From Flagellatimonas centrodinii (GTDB taxonomy: Bacteria; Pseudomonadota; Gammaproteobacteria; Nevskiales; Nevskiaceae), in NCBI RefSeq assembly GCF_016918765.2, contig NZ_CP092104.1:1550001-1614000 (forward strand): a stretch of 64,000 nt of DNA, given 5' to 3'. A model generated the notes under the pieces. The model was given only the letters and a program-made list of their open reading frames with translations, did no database searches and was not told the origin of the DNA. Both the position numbers and the translations under genes were made by a program. This document shows positions 1 to 7,660 of the stretch, one piece after another. Numbering within the stretch: the first letter of the stretch is position 1; every line of letters begins with the position of its first letter.

Positions 1-359
1 CCATTCCCGGCCGCCCGTCGCCCAAGCTGATCTCGAAGGCACAGATCGACGGCATGAAGGGTGGCAGCGTGATCGTCGACCTCGCGGCCGAGGGCGGTGG
101 CAACACCGAGTACACCCAGCCGGGCGAGACCGTCGTTGTAGGCCAGACCACCATCGTCGCGCCGCTCAACGTGCCGTCTCTGCTGGGCGAGCACGCCTCC
201 GAGCTGTATGCCAAGAACCAGTTCAACCTGGTCGAGCTGATGATCAAGGACGGCGCGCTCGCCATCGACTGGGAAGACGAAGTCCTCGCCAAGGCGTGCC
301 TCACGCACGACGGCGAGATCAAGAACGAAGCGGCCGCCAAGGCCGTTGAAGCGGCCTAA
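1..359 (+). CDS. pntAA: NAD(P) transhydrogenase subunit alpha part 1, C-terminal fragment
   Basis: The 5' end is cut by the window; the reading frame is open from base 3 to a TAA at 357-359 (118 codons visible). The visible part begins in a PGRPSPKLI segment and carries the VDLAAEGGGN stretch typical of the NAD(H)-binding domain I of the alpha subunit. Known role: domain I binds NADH and passes hydride to NADP+ on PntB while the membrane domain moves protons. The chain ends without a membrane domain; that follows as a separate gene 14 bp downstream, so this is the split-alpha (three-gene) form of the enzyme. Cytoplasmic face of the inner membrane. Identity is secure; the true start is outside the window. 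Confidence 0.93.
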   Translation, partial: IPGRPSPKLISKAQIDGMKGGSVIVDLAAEGGGNTEYTQPGETVVVGQTTIVAPLNVPSLLGEHASELYAKNQFNLVELMIKDGALAIDWEDEVLAKACLTHDGEIKNEAAAKAVEAA

Positions 360-373
360 TTCAGGAGCATCCC

Positions 374-682
374 ATGGACGCCACTACGGCCATCACGGGC
401 TTTGTCGCCCTCTATATCTTCATGCTTGCCGCCTTCACCGGCTACGAGATCATCGGCCGCGTGCCGTCGATCCTGCATACGCCGCTGATGTCGGGTTCCA
501 ACTTCATCCACGGCATCGTCGTGGTCGGTGCCTTGTGGGCGCTGGTCAACGCCAGCTCCACGCTGGAGCAGGCCATCGGTTTCTTCGGCGTACTGCTGGG
601 CGCTGGCAACGCCGCGGGTGGCTATGTGGTCACCGAGCGCATGCTTGAAATGTTCAAGCCGTCCGACAAGAAGAAGGGCTGA
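374..682 (+). CDS. pntAB: NAD(P) transhydrogenase subunit alpha part 2 (membrane domain)
   Basis: This 102-residue protein has three to four hydrophobic segments (about residues 6-26, 40-62 and 65-90) and contains the TGYEIIGRVPSILHTPLMSG stretch that is highly conserved in the alpha-subunit membrane domain. Together with PntB it forms the proton channel of transhydrogenase. The start ATG follows an AGGAG Shine-Dalgarno at 363-367. It sits between pntAA (14 bp upstream) and pntB (5 bp downstream), so all three are clearly co-transcribed. The length is normal for PntAB in organisms with split alpha subunits. Confidence 0.95.
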   Translation: MDATTAITGFVALYIFMLAAFTGYEIIGRVPSILHTPLMSGSNFIHGIVVVGALWALVNASSTLEQAIGFFGVLLGAGNAAGGYVVTERMLEMFKPSDKKKG

Positions 683-687
683 TCGTC

Positions 688-2109
688 ATGAATGCTCAAT
701 TCATCATTGATGCGTCGTTCATCGTCGCAACGCTGCTGTTCGTCTACGGCCTGAAGCGCATGAGTTCGCCGGTGACGGCGCGCTCGGGCATCGTCGTGGC
801 CGGGGTCGGCATGGTCATCGCCGTGCTGGCGAGCTTCCTCTACATCGCCGACGTCAACCCCAAGGCTGAACCCTTCCTCACCACCAACGTCATTCTGGCA
901 CTGGTGGCGCTGGTGATCGGCCTCGGCTGGGCCTGGTGGAGTGGCAAGAAGGTCGAAATGACCGCCATGCCGCAGATGGTGGCGCTCTACAACGGCATGG
1001 GTGGCGGCGCGGCTGCGGCCATCGCGGCGATCGAGCTGTTCGGCCACAAGGCGCACGGCAACATCATCCTTTCGATGGCAGTGCTGGGCGGCATCATCGG
1101 TGCGGTGTCGCTGTCGGGCTCGCTGGTGGCCTGGGCCAAGCTGGATGGCCGGGTCAACGGCACCTGGCGGTTCCCCGGCCTGCAGGCGGTGAACGGCCTG
1201 ATCGTGCTGACCATCCTCGGCATCGGTGCCTGGACCGTCTACCAGGGCGGCAATGTCGGCCCCGAGCTGATCGCTGCCTTCTTCGTCCTGTCGCTGGTCT
1301 ACGGCGTGATGATGGCCATGCCCATCGGCGGCGCCGACATGCCGGTGGTGATCTCCCTGTTCAACGCCTTCACCGGACTTGCCGTGGGCTTTGAAGGGTA
1401 TGTGATCGGCAACCCGGCGCTGATGGTGGCCGGCATGGTGGTGGGCTCCGCCGGCACCCTGCTGACGCTGCTCATGGCCAAGGCGATGAACCGCTCGGTG
1501 AGCAACGTGCTGTTCTCCAACTTCGGCGCCAGCGGCGGTGACGAACAGGGCGAGATCACCGGCAGCATGAAGCCGATCGAGGCCGGCGATGCCGGCATCA
1601 ACATGCGCTACGCCTCCAAGGTCATCATCGCGCCCGGCTACGGTCTGGCGGTGGCACAGGCGCAGCACAAGCTGTTCGAGTTCGTGAAGCTGCTGCAGGA
1701 TGCCGATGTCGAGGTGAAGTTCGCCATCCATCCGGTGGCCGGTCGCATGCCCGGGCACATGAACGTGCTGCTCGCCGAAGCCGGCGTGCCCTACGACATC
1801 ATTTACGACATGGAAGACATCAACAACGAGTTCAAGGAAGCCGATGTCGCCATCGTCATCGGGGCCAACGACACCGTGAACCCGGCAGCCCGCACCAACA
1901 AGAGCAGCCCGATCTACGGCATGCCCATCCTCAACGTCGACCAGGCCAAGCAGGCCTACGTGGTCAAGCGCGGGCAGGGCAAGGGCTACTCGGGCGTCGA
2001 GAACGAACTGTTCTTCGCCGACAACACCAACATGGTGTATGGCGATGCCCAGAAGGTGCTGGTGGCGATGATCCAGGCGGTCAAGTCGCTGGATGGTGGC
2101 GGTCACTGA
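688..2109 (+). CDS. pntB: NAD(P) transhydrogenase subunit beta
   Basis: A 473-residue protein. The first roughly 270 residues form eight or nine transmembrane helices (domain II); the last roughly 180 form the soluble NADP(H)-binding domain III, with a GYGLAVAQAQ dinucleotide fold near residues 313-323 and the conserved IGANDTVNPAA segment near residue 390. The enzyme couples proton re-entry to hydride transfer from NADH to NADP+, supplying NADPH for biosynthesis and redox defence. It is the last gene of the operon and is followed by a strong terminator at 2158-2187. The length matches the family and no anomalies are seen. Confidence 0.96.
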   Translation: MNAQFIIDASFIVATLLFVYGLKRMSSPVTARSGIVVAGVGMVIAVLASFLYIADVNPKAEPFLTTNVILALVALVIGLGWAWWSGKKVEMTAMPQMVALYNGMGGGAAAAIAAIELFGHKAHGNIILSMAVLGGIIGAVSLSGSLVAWAKLDGRVNGTWRFPGLQAVNGLIVLTILGIGAWTVYQGGNVGPELIAAFFVLSLVYGVMMAMPIGGADMPVVISLFNAFTGLAVGFEGYVIGNPALMVAGMVVGSAGTLLTLLMAKAMNRSVSNVLFSNFGASGGDEQGEITGSMKPIEAGDAGINMRYASKVIIAPGYGLAVAQAQHKLFEFVKLLQDADVEVKFAIHPVAGRMPGHMNVLLAEAGVPYDIIYDMEDINNEFKEADVAIVIGANDTVNPAARTNKSSPIYGMPILNVDQAKQAYVVKRGQGKGYSGVENELFFADNTNMVYGDAQKVLVAMIQAVKSLDGGGH

Positions 2110-2157
2110 CCCGCCATCCTGCCGCCGATACCGGCGGTAACAGCAGGCAATCAAGGG

Positions 2158-2187
2158 CCGGCGGGATGATCCCGCCGGTCTTTTTTT
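2158..2187 (+). terminator. rho-independent terminator of the pnt operon
   Basis: A GC-rich hairpin (CCGGCGGGAT paired with ATCCCGCCGG, tight turn) is followed directly by TCTTTTTTT. It lies 49 bp after the pntB stop and is read on the plus strand. Confidence 0.9.
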
Positions 2188-2342
2188 GTCTGGCGGACGT
2201 CATCGTCTCGTCATGCCGATCAGGATGCATGTGAGACGTGATGCACACACCGGCATCGCGTCTTGCGGATAAGCTCGACCCCGCCGTACTATCGGCACGA
2301 GGGTGAGGTTCACCCTTCTCTAGAACAATCGGGAGATACAAG

Positions 2343-2819
2343 ATGAAGAAATTTGTGGCGGGTGCCATTCTGTTGGCTGCCTCTTCCTCCGCGTTTGCGG
2401 AAGCCCCGGGCGGCCCCAACTGCGGCTGGGGCAACATGCTGTTCCAGGGCCAGTCGGGGATCGTGCCCCACTTCCTCGCCAGCACCACCAATGGTACTTC
2501 GGGTAACGCCACCTTCGGCATGACCTCCGGTACCAACGGCTGCTCCACGTCAGGCAAGCTGACCTATGGCGGCAAGGCCATGGTGTCGGCGATGCTCGAC
2601 GAGCTGACCGCCGACGTGGCCGTCGGTGAAGGCGATACGTTGACCGCCGTGGCCGTCGCCTACGGCGTCGCTGCCGAAGACCGCGCTGCATTTGCCGCCA
2701 TGGCGAATCAGAACTTCGAAGTGCTGTTCCCCAGCGAGAGCGTCACCGCTGATGAGGTGATTGCCAGCCTCGAAGCGCTGATGAAGGCCGACGCTGACCT
2801 CGCCAAGTACGTCAGCTGA
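2343..2819 (+). CDS. DUF3015 family secreted protein
   Basis: A 158-residue protein with a clear Sec signal peptide (MKKFVAGAILLAASSSAFA, cleavage after about residue 19). The mature part begins PGGPNCGWG, has a second Cys near residue 66, and carries the GTSGNATFGMTSGT-type Gly/Thr/Ser-rich stretch typical of DUF3015. These proteins are exported and their function is not known to me. The start is supported by a GGGAG Shine-Dalgarno at 2330-2334. It stands alone between two terminators, so it is probably its own transcription unit. Family assignment is by recognised sequence pattern; no role is inferred. Confidence 0.8.
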   Translation: MKKFVAGAILLAASSSAFAEAPGGPNCGWGNMLFQGQSGIVPHFLASTTNGTSGNATFGMTSGTNGCSTSGKLTYGGKAMVSAMLDELTADVAVGEGDTLTAVAVAYGVAAEDRAAFAAMANQNFEVLFPSESVTADEVIASLEALMKADADLAKYVS

Positions 2820-2828
2820 TCCTCGCGG

Positions 2829-2894
2829 CTGTCGCCCTCGGGCGACAGCGCGACGGTCGTTCGGGCCCGGCATCGCAGGATGCCGGGCCTTTCC
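2829..2894 (+). terminator. tandem hairpins after the DUF3015 gene
   Basis: Two consecutive hairpins are visible: CTGTCGCC/GGCGACAG at 2829-2848 and GCCCGGCATC/GATGCCGGGC at 2865-2888. The second is followed only by CTTTCC. The T-run is weak, so termination may be partial. Confidence 0.55.
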
Positions 2895-2916
2895 ATTTGC
2901 GGGTTTGACGTTTTCG

Positions 2917-4788
2917 ATGATGCGCACGGTTTTCCTGATACTGTCGCTCCTGCTGTTGCCGATGCCGACGTTGGCCGGGTCAGCCGAGGGTGTGTGGGCG
3001 CAGGCGCAGGCGCGCCAGCTGTGGCTGCACGATCAGTGGCTGAAGCTGGGGCACTACAAGGCCGGCGCTTGGCCGGGGTCGTGGCGCAGCCATGCCGATG
3101 ACGCCAGGTTCTTTCTCGCCGCCGACGGGGCGGTGAACCCCCGAGCTGAGCTGCAGGCCACGCTAGAGGCGCTGCTGGCGCCGGCGGACGCCGGCGATGA
3201 CCATGCGCAGTGTCGTTTCGTGGCACGTCTGGCCTGGTTGCGGACACAGCTACCGCTGGACGCCATCGCGCAGCCGGACTGTGCAGCGTACCGGGAGTTC
3301 CGCAGTGGGGTGCGCGCCGACCGCGCGGTACTGGTGTTCCCGTCCTACTACCTCAACAGCCCGTCATCGATGTTTGGCCATACATTGTTGCGTCTGGATG
3401 CCGGCGAACAGGGCGAGGGCGGCGAGTACCTGTCCTTTGCGGTGAACTTCGGGGCGTTGGTCGACCCGTCGGACAACGGGCTGTTCTATGCGTTTCGGGG
3501 TCTCACCGGGGGGTATCCCGGCCAGTTCGAGGTGGACCACTATTACAAGAAGATCCGCGACTACAACCGCGACGAGAACCGTGACATCTGGGAATACCGC
3601 CTCAATCTCACGGCGGAGGAGACCGAACGTCTCATCCAGCATCTGTGGGAGCTCAAGGGCATCAATTTCGCCTACTACTTCTTTGACGAGAACTGTTCCT
3701 ACCGGGTGCTCGAGCTGCTGGAGGTGGCCCGTCCGGGGGTGTCGTTGACCGAGCATTTTCCGCTGACCGCGATCCCCATCGACACCATCCGCGCCGTGCA
3801 GTCCGCTGGCATGGTCACCGGCCGCCAGTTCCGGCCGGCGCAGGGAACCGTGCTGAAGGCCCAGCTCGACGCGCTGCCGGCAGACCTGCACGATGACGTA
3901 CAAGCGCTGAGCCAGGATCCGCAGCGTCTGCTGGCCCCGCCGCTGGCGCAACAGGACGCCGCCATGCAAGCCGCCGCGGTGGCCACCGCCTATCGTTACC
4001 TGCGGTTCACGCAGACGGGCACCCAGCGGGACCCGGATGCCGCCCGCCGTAGCCTGACGCTGCTGCGGGAACTGCGCGCACGGGCTTCGGCGCTGCCGTC
4101 GGATTGGGGCACCCCTGATGCCGGGATTGCGCCGGACCTCGCCCACGGCAGCCGGCGTTTGTCAGTCGGGGTCGGACGTGAGGACGGGGTCCGCCATGCC
4201 AGTCTCGGATTCCGCATGGCCCTGCACAGCCTTCATGAAAACCGTGACGGCTTCCCCTTCGGCGCACAGATCAACCTCGGCAACCTGGAGCTGCGGCTGG
4301 AAGAGTCCGCCGGGCTCGAGCTGGATCGGCTGGACCTGGTGGACATCGTGTCGCTGAGCCCGCGGGACCGCTTCTTCACCCCCCTGTCATGGGCGGTGCA
4401 GACCGGCGTCGAGCGCCAGTGGGTGGCCGGGGATGTCCATCGGGCGGCGCAGGTTAACGGCGGTGTCGGTGCGACCGTCGCGTTGGCGCGTGGCCTGCGC
4501 ACGTATGCACTGGCGACGGCACGTGTGGAGCACAATCACGGGTTTCGTGACCCATTGCAGCCGGCGTTGGGCGTCCGTGGCGGCGTGCTTGCGGCCTGGG
4601 GCCGGCTGACGCTGCACGGCGAGGCGGGCGTCGAACAGTTTGCCAATGGTCGCAACCGCGTCCGCTGGCAGCTACGGCAGAATCTGACGCTGGCCCGGCA
4701 TCACGCTCTGCAGCTGTCGGTTGACGGTCATGACCAGCGTCTCGGTGAGCGGACGGCGCTGGGACTGCAGTACCACCTGTACTACTGA
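2917..4788 (+). CDS. DUF4105 (Lnb N-terminal-like) periplasmic/outer-membrane protein
   Basis: About 623 residues from the ATG at 2917 (a TTG at 2905 and a second ATG at 2920 are alternatives; the Shine-Dalgarno is weak for all). A hydrophobic signal peptide ends near TLAG. The central part has the hallmarks of DUF4105: a FPSYYLNSPSSMFGHTLLRL segment near residues 140-160 and an FDENCSYR motif near residue 255, which carry the Cys/His of a predicted papain-like fold. The last 220 residues read like alternating beta-strands ending in YHLYY, consistent with an outer-membrane barrel or repeat domain that often follows DUF4105. A peptidase-like role is an inference; no substrate is known. The gene is 15 bp upstream of a lipoprotein hydrolase and probably co-transcribed with it. 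Confidence 0.8.
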   Translation: MMRTVFLILSLLLLPMPTLAGSAEGVWAQAQARQLWLHDQWLKLGHYKAGAWPGSWRSHADDARFFLAADGAVNPRAELQATLEALLAPADAGDDHAQCRFVARLAWLRTQLPLDAIAQPDCAAYREFRSGVRADRAVLVFPSYYLNSPSSMFGHTLLRLDAGEQGEGGEYLSFAVNFGALVDPSDNGLFYAFRGLTGGYPGQFEVDHYYKKIRDYNRDENRDIWEYRLNLTAEETERLIQHLWELKGINFAYYFFDENCSYRVLELLEVARPGVSLTEHFPLTAIPIDTIRAVQSAGMVTGRQFRPAQGTVLKAQLDALPADLHDDVQALSQDPQRLLAPPLAQQDAAMQAAAVATAYRYLRFTQTGTQRDPDAARRSLTLLRELRARASALPSDWGTPDAGIAPDLAHGSRRLSVGVGREDGVRHASLGFRMALHSLHENRDGFPFGAQINLGNLELRLEESAGLELDRLDLVDIVSLSPRDRFFTPLSWAVQTGVERQWVAGDVHRAAQVNGGVGATVALARGLRTYALATARVEHNHGFRDPLQPALGVRGGVLAAWGRLTLHGEAGVEQFANGRNRVRWQLRQNLTLARHHALQLSVDGHDQRLGERTALGLQYHLYY

Positions 4789-4803
4789 GGCGGACGTCGA
4801 CCA

Positions 4804-5700
4804 ATGTCTGCGGCAGGCAACAGTGGGCGCGTCGCATCCGCGGCTGGTTGGCGGCGGCTGATCGGCGTTGGCATGCGGCTCGGCCTGCTGCTGCTGCTCA
4901 GCGGATGCACGGGGGTGTTCCTGCAGCCGGACCGCCACCTCTACTTCGCCGATCGTCCGCTCGGCACCCCGGCAGTGTCGGTCGAGATCCCGTCCGCCGA
5001 CGGCATACGGCTGCACGCCCTGTTTCTGCCGGCCACAACATCGCCCCGCGGACTGGTGCTATTTCTGCATGGCAACGCCGAGAATTTGAGCTCCCATGTG
5101 TTTGCGGTGAACTGGCTGCCCGCAGCCGGGTACGGGGTGCTGGTGCCCGACTATCGTGGCTACGGCCGTTCCGAAGGACGGGCCGACCTGGACGGCGCGC
5201 ACGCCGATGCCGATGCGGCCCTACGCTGGCTGCTGGCGCATGAGCCGCAGTTGCCGGTGGTGGTTTACGGTCAGAGTCTCGGTGCGTCAGTCGCGATCCG
5301 CCTGGTGGCGGCGGCCGATGATCGGGCCCGGTTGCGGGCCCTGGTGGCCGACAGTGGTTTCGCCAGCTATCGCGGTATCGCGCGGGAAAAGCTGGCACAG
5401 GCCTGGCTGACCTGGCCGTTTCAATGGCTGGCCGCGCCGCTGATCTCTGACCGCCACGCAGCCGTCGACGTGGTGGCGCAGGTCGCCCCGGTGCCTCTAT
5501 TGCTGATCCACGGCGAGCGTGACCGGGTGGTGCCGATTGCCCATGCCGAGACCTTGTACGCCGCCGCCCGCCCGCCCCGGCAGTTGTGGCGTATTGCGGA
5601 GGGCGGTCACATTGACGGACTGCGGCGCCCCCCGCTGCGGAAGCGACTGACGTCGTATCTGGATGAGATGACCGCCCGCCCGGTCGATCCGGTGCCCTGA
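4804..5700 (+). CDS. alpha/beta hydrolase lipoprotein (BEM46-like)
   Basis: A 298-residue protein. LLLLLSGC near residues 28-35 is a lipobox, so the mature protein is probably lipid-anchored at Cys35; a shorter start at ATG 4873 would give a compact signal MRLGLLLLLSGC. The hydrolase fold is shown by HGNAEN (oxyanion region, about residue 89), the nucleophile elbow GQSLGAS (Ser near 157), a DRVVP acid motif near 238 and the GGHIDG histidine near 264. All three catalytic residues are present. The natural substrate cannot be told from sequence. It lies 15 bp downstream of the DUF4105 gene. Confidence 0.85.
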   Translation: MSAAGNSGRVASAAGWRRLIGVGMRLGLLLLLSGCTGVFLQPDRHLYFADRPLGTPAVSVEIPSADGIRLHALFLPATTSPRGLVLFLHGNAENLSSHVFAVNWLPAAGYGVLVPDYRGYGRSEGRADLDGAHADADAALRWLLAHEPQLPVVVYGQSLGASVAIRLVAAADDRARLRALVADSGFASYRGIAREKLAQAWLTWPFQWLAAPLISDRHAAVDVVAQVAPVPLLLIHGERDRVVPIAHAETLYAAARPPRQLWRIAEGGHIDGLRRPPLRKRLTSYLDEMTARPVDPVP

Positions 5701-5760
5701 GTTGCAGCAGGAGATGCTTGACGGCGGGCGATAGCGGCGGGGATCGGGCATCCTCGAGCG

Positions 5761-7305
5761 ATGAACGCGGGTGCCTTCCAGGTGGTGTGGTTCAAGCGCG
5801 ATTTGCGCGTGATTGACCATGCGCCACTGGCCGAGGCCGCCCGCTGCGGACCGGTGCTGCCGCTCTACGTGATCGAACCCGGGTTGTGGGCCCAGCCGGA
5901 TGCCAGCGGGCGCCAGTGGGCCTTCGTGCGTGAGTCGCTGCTGGCCTTGCGTGAAGCGCTGGCGGCGCGCGGAGCGCCGCTGGTGGTGCGGGAGGGCGAG
6001 ATGCTGCCGCTGCTGCAGCGGCTGCGCCGCCGACACGGCCCCTTCACCCTCTGGAGCCACCAGGAAACCGGCAACGATTGGACCTTTGCGCGCGACCGCG
6101 CGGTCGCGGCCTGGTGTGCGGGGGAGGGTCTGCGCTGGGAGGAGCGCCGCCAGCAGGGGGTCGTGCGGGCGCTGGCAACGCGCGACGGCTGGGCCCGGCA
6201 GTGGCAGGCGCTCATGGCTGAACCCTGTGCCACCCTGCCGGCCCGGCTTCAGCCGCTGGCGGGCGTGTTGCCCGGCGAGATTCCCGACTGGCCGACAGGG
6301 CTGGCCGAGGACCCCTGCCCCGGCCGGCAGGCCGGTGGCCGGGCCGCGGCCGAAGCCACACTCCACAGCTTTCTGTACGAACGCGGCGCGGCCTATCCGC
6401 GCGCACTGTCGAGCCCGCTGACGGCGGAGCAGGGCTGCTCACGGTTGTCGCCTCATCTGGCCTGGGGCACGTTGTCGATGCGCGAGGTGTTGCAGGCTGC
6501 GGTGGCGCGCAAGGCGGCGCTGACGGCGGCCGAACACAGCACCTGGGGGCGATCGCTGAATGCTTTCATCGGCCGCTTGCACTGGCATTGCCACTTCATC
6601 CAGAAACTGGAAACCGCTCCCCGGCTGGAATTCGACAACACCCATCCCGCTTACGACGGTCTGCGGCCGGATGTCCCGGATCCGCAGCGGTTCCAGGCCT
6701 GGTGCGAGGGCCGCACGGGCTGGCCGTTCGTCGATGCCTGCCAGGCCTTTCTCGCGCATCACGGGTGGCTCAACTTCCGCATGCGCGCCATGTTGATGGC
6801 GGTGGCCAGCTATACCCTGTGGCTGCACTGGCGGGCACCGGCCCTGTTTCTGGCGCGCCGGTTCGTCGACTACGAACCCGGCATTCATTACCCGCAGGCG
6901 CAGATGCAGTCGGGCGTCACCGGTATCAATACCATCCGCATCTACAACGCCATCAAGCAGGGCCAGGACCACGATCCGCAAGGACGGTTCATCCGTACCT
7001 GGGTGCCGGCCCTGCGTGGTGTGCCGGACGAGCGGGTGCATATGCCGTGGAAGCTGGGTGCCGGCGAGCAGCGTCGGTTCTGCCCGGACTATCCGGCACC
7101 GCTGCTGGACCTGACGGCCGCCAACCGCGAGGCTCGCGACCGGGTCTGGGCGGTGCGGCGTGGTGAAGGTTTCGGACAGATGGCCGATGCCATCCAGGAG
7201 CGGCACGGGTCGCGCAAGTCCGGCTTGCCGAGCGGCGGCGCTCGCCGCTCACCCAAGCCGAAGAGCGCCGCTGATCCGCAGATCCCGATGTCCTTCGACG
7301 AGTGA
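5761..7305 (+). CDS. phr: deoxyribodipyrimidine photolyase / cryptochrome family
   Basis: A 514-residue flavoprotein. The N-terminal VVWFKRDLRVIDHAPL is the photolyase alpha/beta antenna domain; the C-terminal helical FAD domain shows WGTLSMREV, the FRMRAMLMAV segment and the signature INTIRIYN (near residue 388) followed by DHDPQGRFIRTWVP (near 402-415). Photolyases reverse UV-induced pyrimidine dimers using blue light. The spacing of motifs suits a photolyase-type repair enzyme, but a cryptochrome photoreceptor role cannot be excluded by eye. The last 40 residues are a basic, Ser/Pro-rich tail that looks disordered. The gene appears monocistronic. Confidence 0.85.
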   Translation: MNAGAFQVVWFKRDLRVIDHAPLAEAARCGPVLPLYVIEPGLWAQPDASGRQWAFVRESLLALREALAARGAPLVVREGEMLPLLQRLRRRHGPFTLWSHQETGNDWTFARDRAVAAWCAGEGLRWEERRQQGVVRALATRDGWARQWQALMAEPCATLPARLQPLAGVLPGEIPDWPTGLAEDPCPGRQAGGRAAAEATLHSFLYERGAAYPRALSSPLTAEQGCSRLSPHLAWGTLSMREVLQAAVARKAALTAAEHSTWGRSLNAFIGRLHWHCHFIQKLETAPRLEFDNTHPAYDGLRPDVPDPQRFQAWCEGRTGWPFVDACQAFLAHHGWLNFRMRAMLMAVASYTLWLHWRAPALFLARRFVDYEPGIHYPQAQMQSGVTGINTIRIYNAIKQGQDHDPQGRFIRTWVPALRGVPDERVHMPWKLGAGEQRRFCPDYPAPLLDLTAANREARDRVWAVRRGEGFGQMADAIQERHGSRKSGLPSGGARRSPKPKSAADPQIPMSFDE

Positions 7306-7660
7306 ACGCGGCCGCATTTCGCTACTGTGCTGCCCCCGGCGGTGGCACCCTCGTCGGGCGAAACCTGACCGCCAGCGGAATGCCCGCGCCATGGCGGTGG
7401 TGATGCAACCGGGCGCACCGCGGGATCGATTTCGCACCGTGGTGGTGCGCGAGGTCGCCGGTTATACACAATCGGGATGGACCGCACGGTGACGGGGGCG
7501 TCAAGGGACGGTTCAGTCACATTATCGACATATAGATGCAAGTAATTGAAAAAAATGATGTTTATATGTAATCCAAAGCGTACTTACGCTGCAGTGCAAC
7601 ACGAGGCCGTAAGGGCGCTTCCGCGCGGCGTGTTTTCATGCACAAGGTTATCCACAGGCC
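7306..7660 (+). promoter_or_regulatory. AT-rich intergenic region with DnaA-box-like sites before priA
   Basis: This 355-bp gap has no convincing gene. It holds three same-strand 9-mers of DnaA-box type: TTATACACA at 7462-7470, TTATCGACA (one mismatch) at 7522-7530 and TTATCCACA, the strong consensus, at 7648-7656. The last lies four bases before the priA ATG and overlaps its ribosome-binding region. Between them is a conspicuously AT-rich segment (about 7510-7580) in an otherwise GC-rich window. DnaA control of priA, or a DNA-unwinding site, are both inferences. Confidence 0.5.

Noticed and set aside
622-2154. A 510-codon open frame antisense to pntB
   Set aside because: It is a GC-driven shadow: His/Gly/Asp-rich with no domain pattern, and lies exactly opposite a well-conserved gene.
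7394-7492. A short frame in the gap before priA
   Set aside because: No ribosome site and no similarity to a known peptide; it overlaps a DnaA-box-like site.
7462-7656. Chromosomal origin of replication
   Set aside because: Only three box-like sites, no dnaA, dnaN, gidA or parAB nearby and no set of AT-rich 13-mers; kept only as a DnaA-binding candidate.
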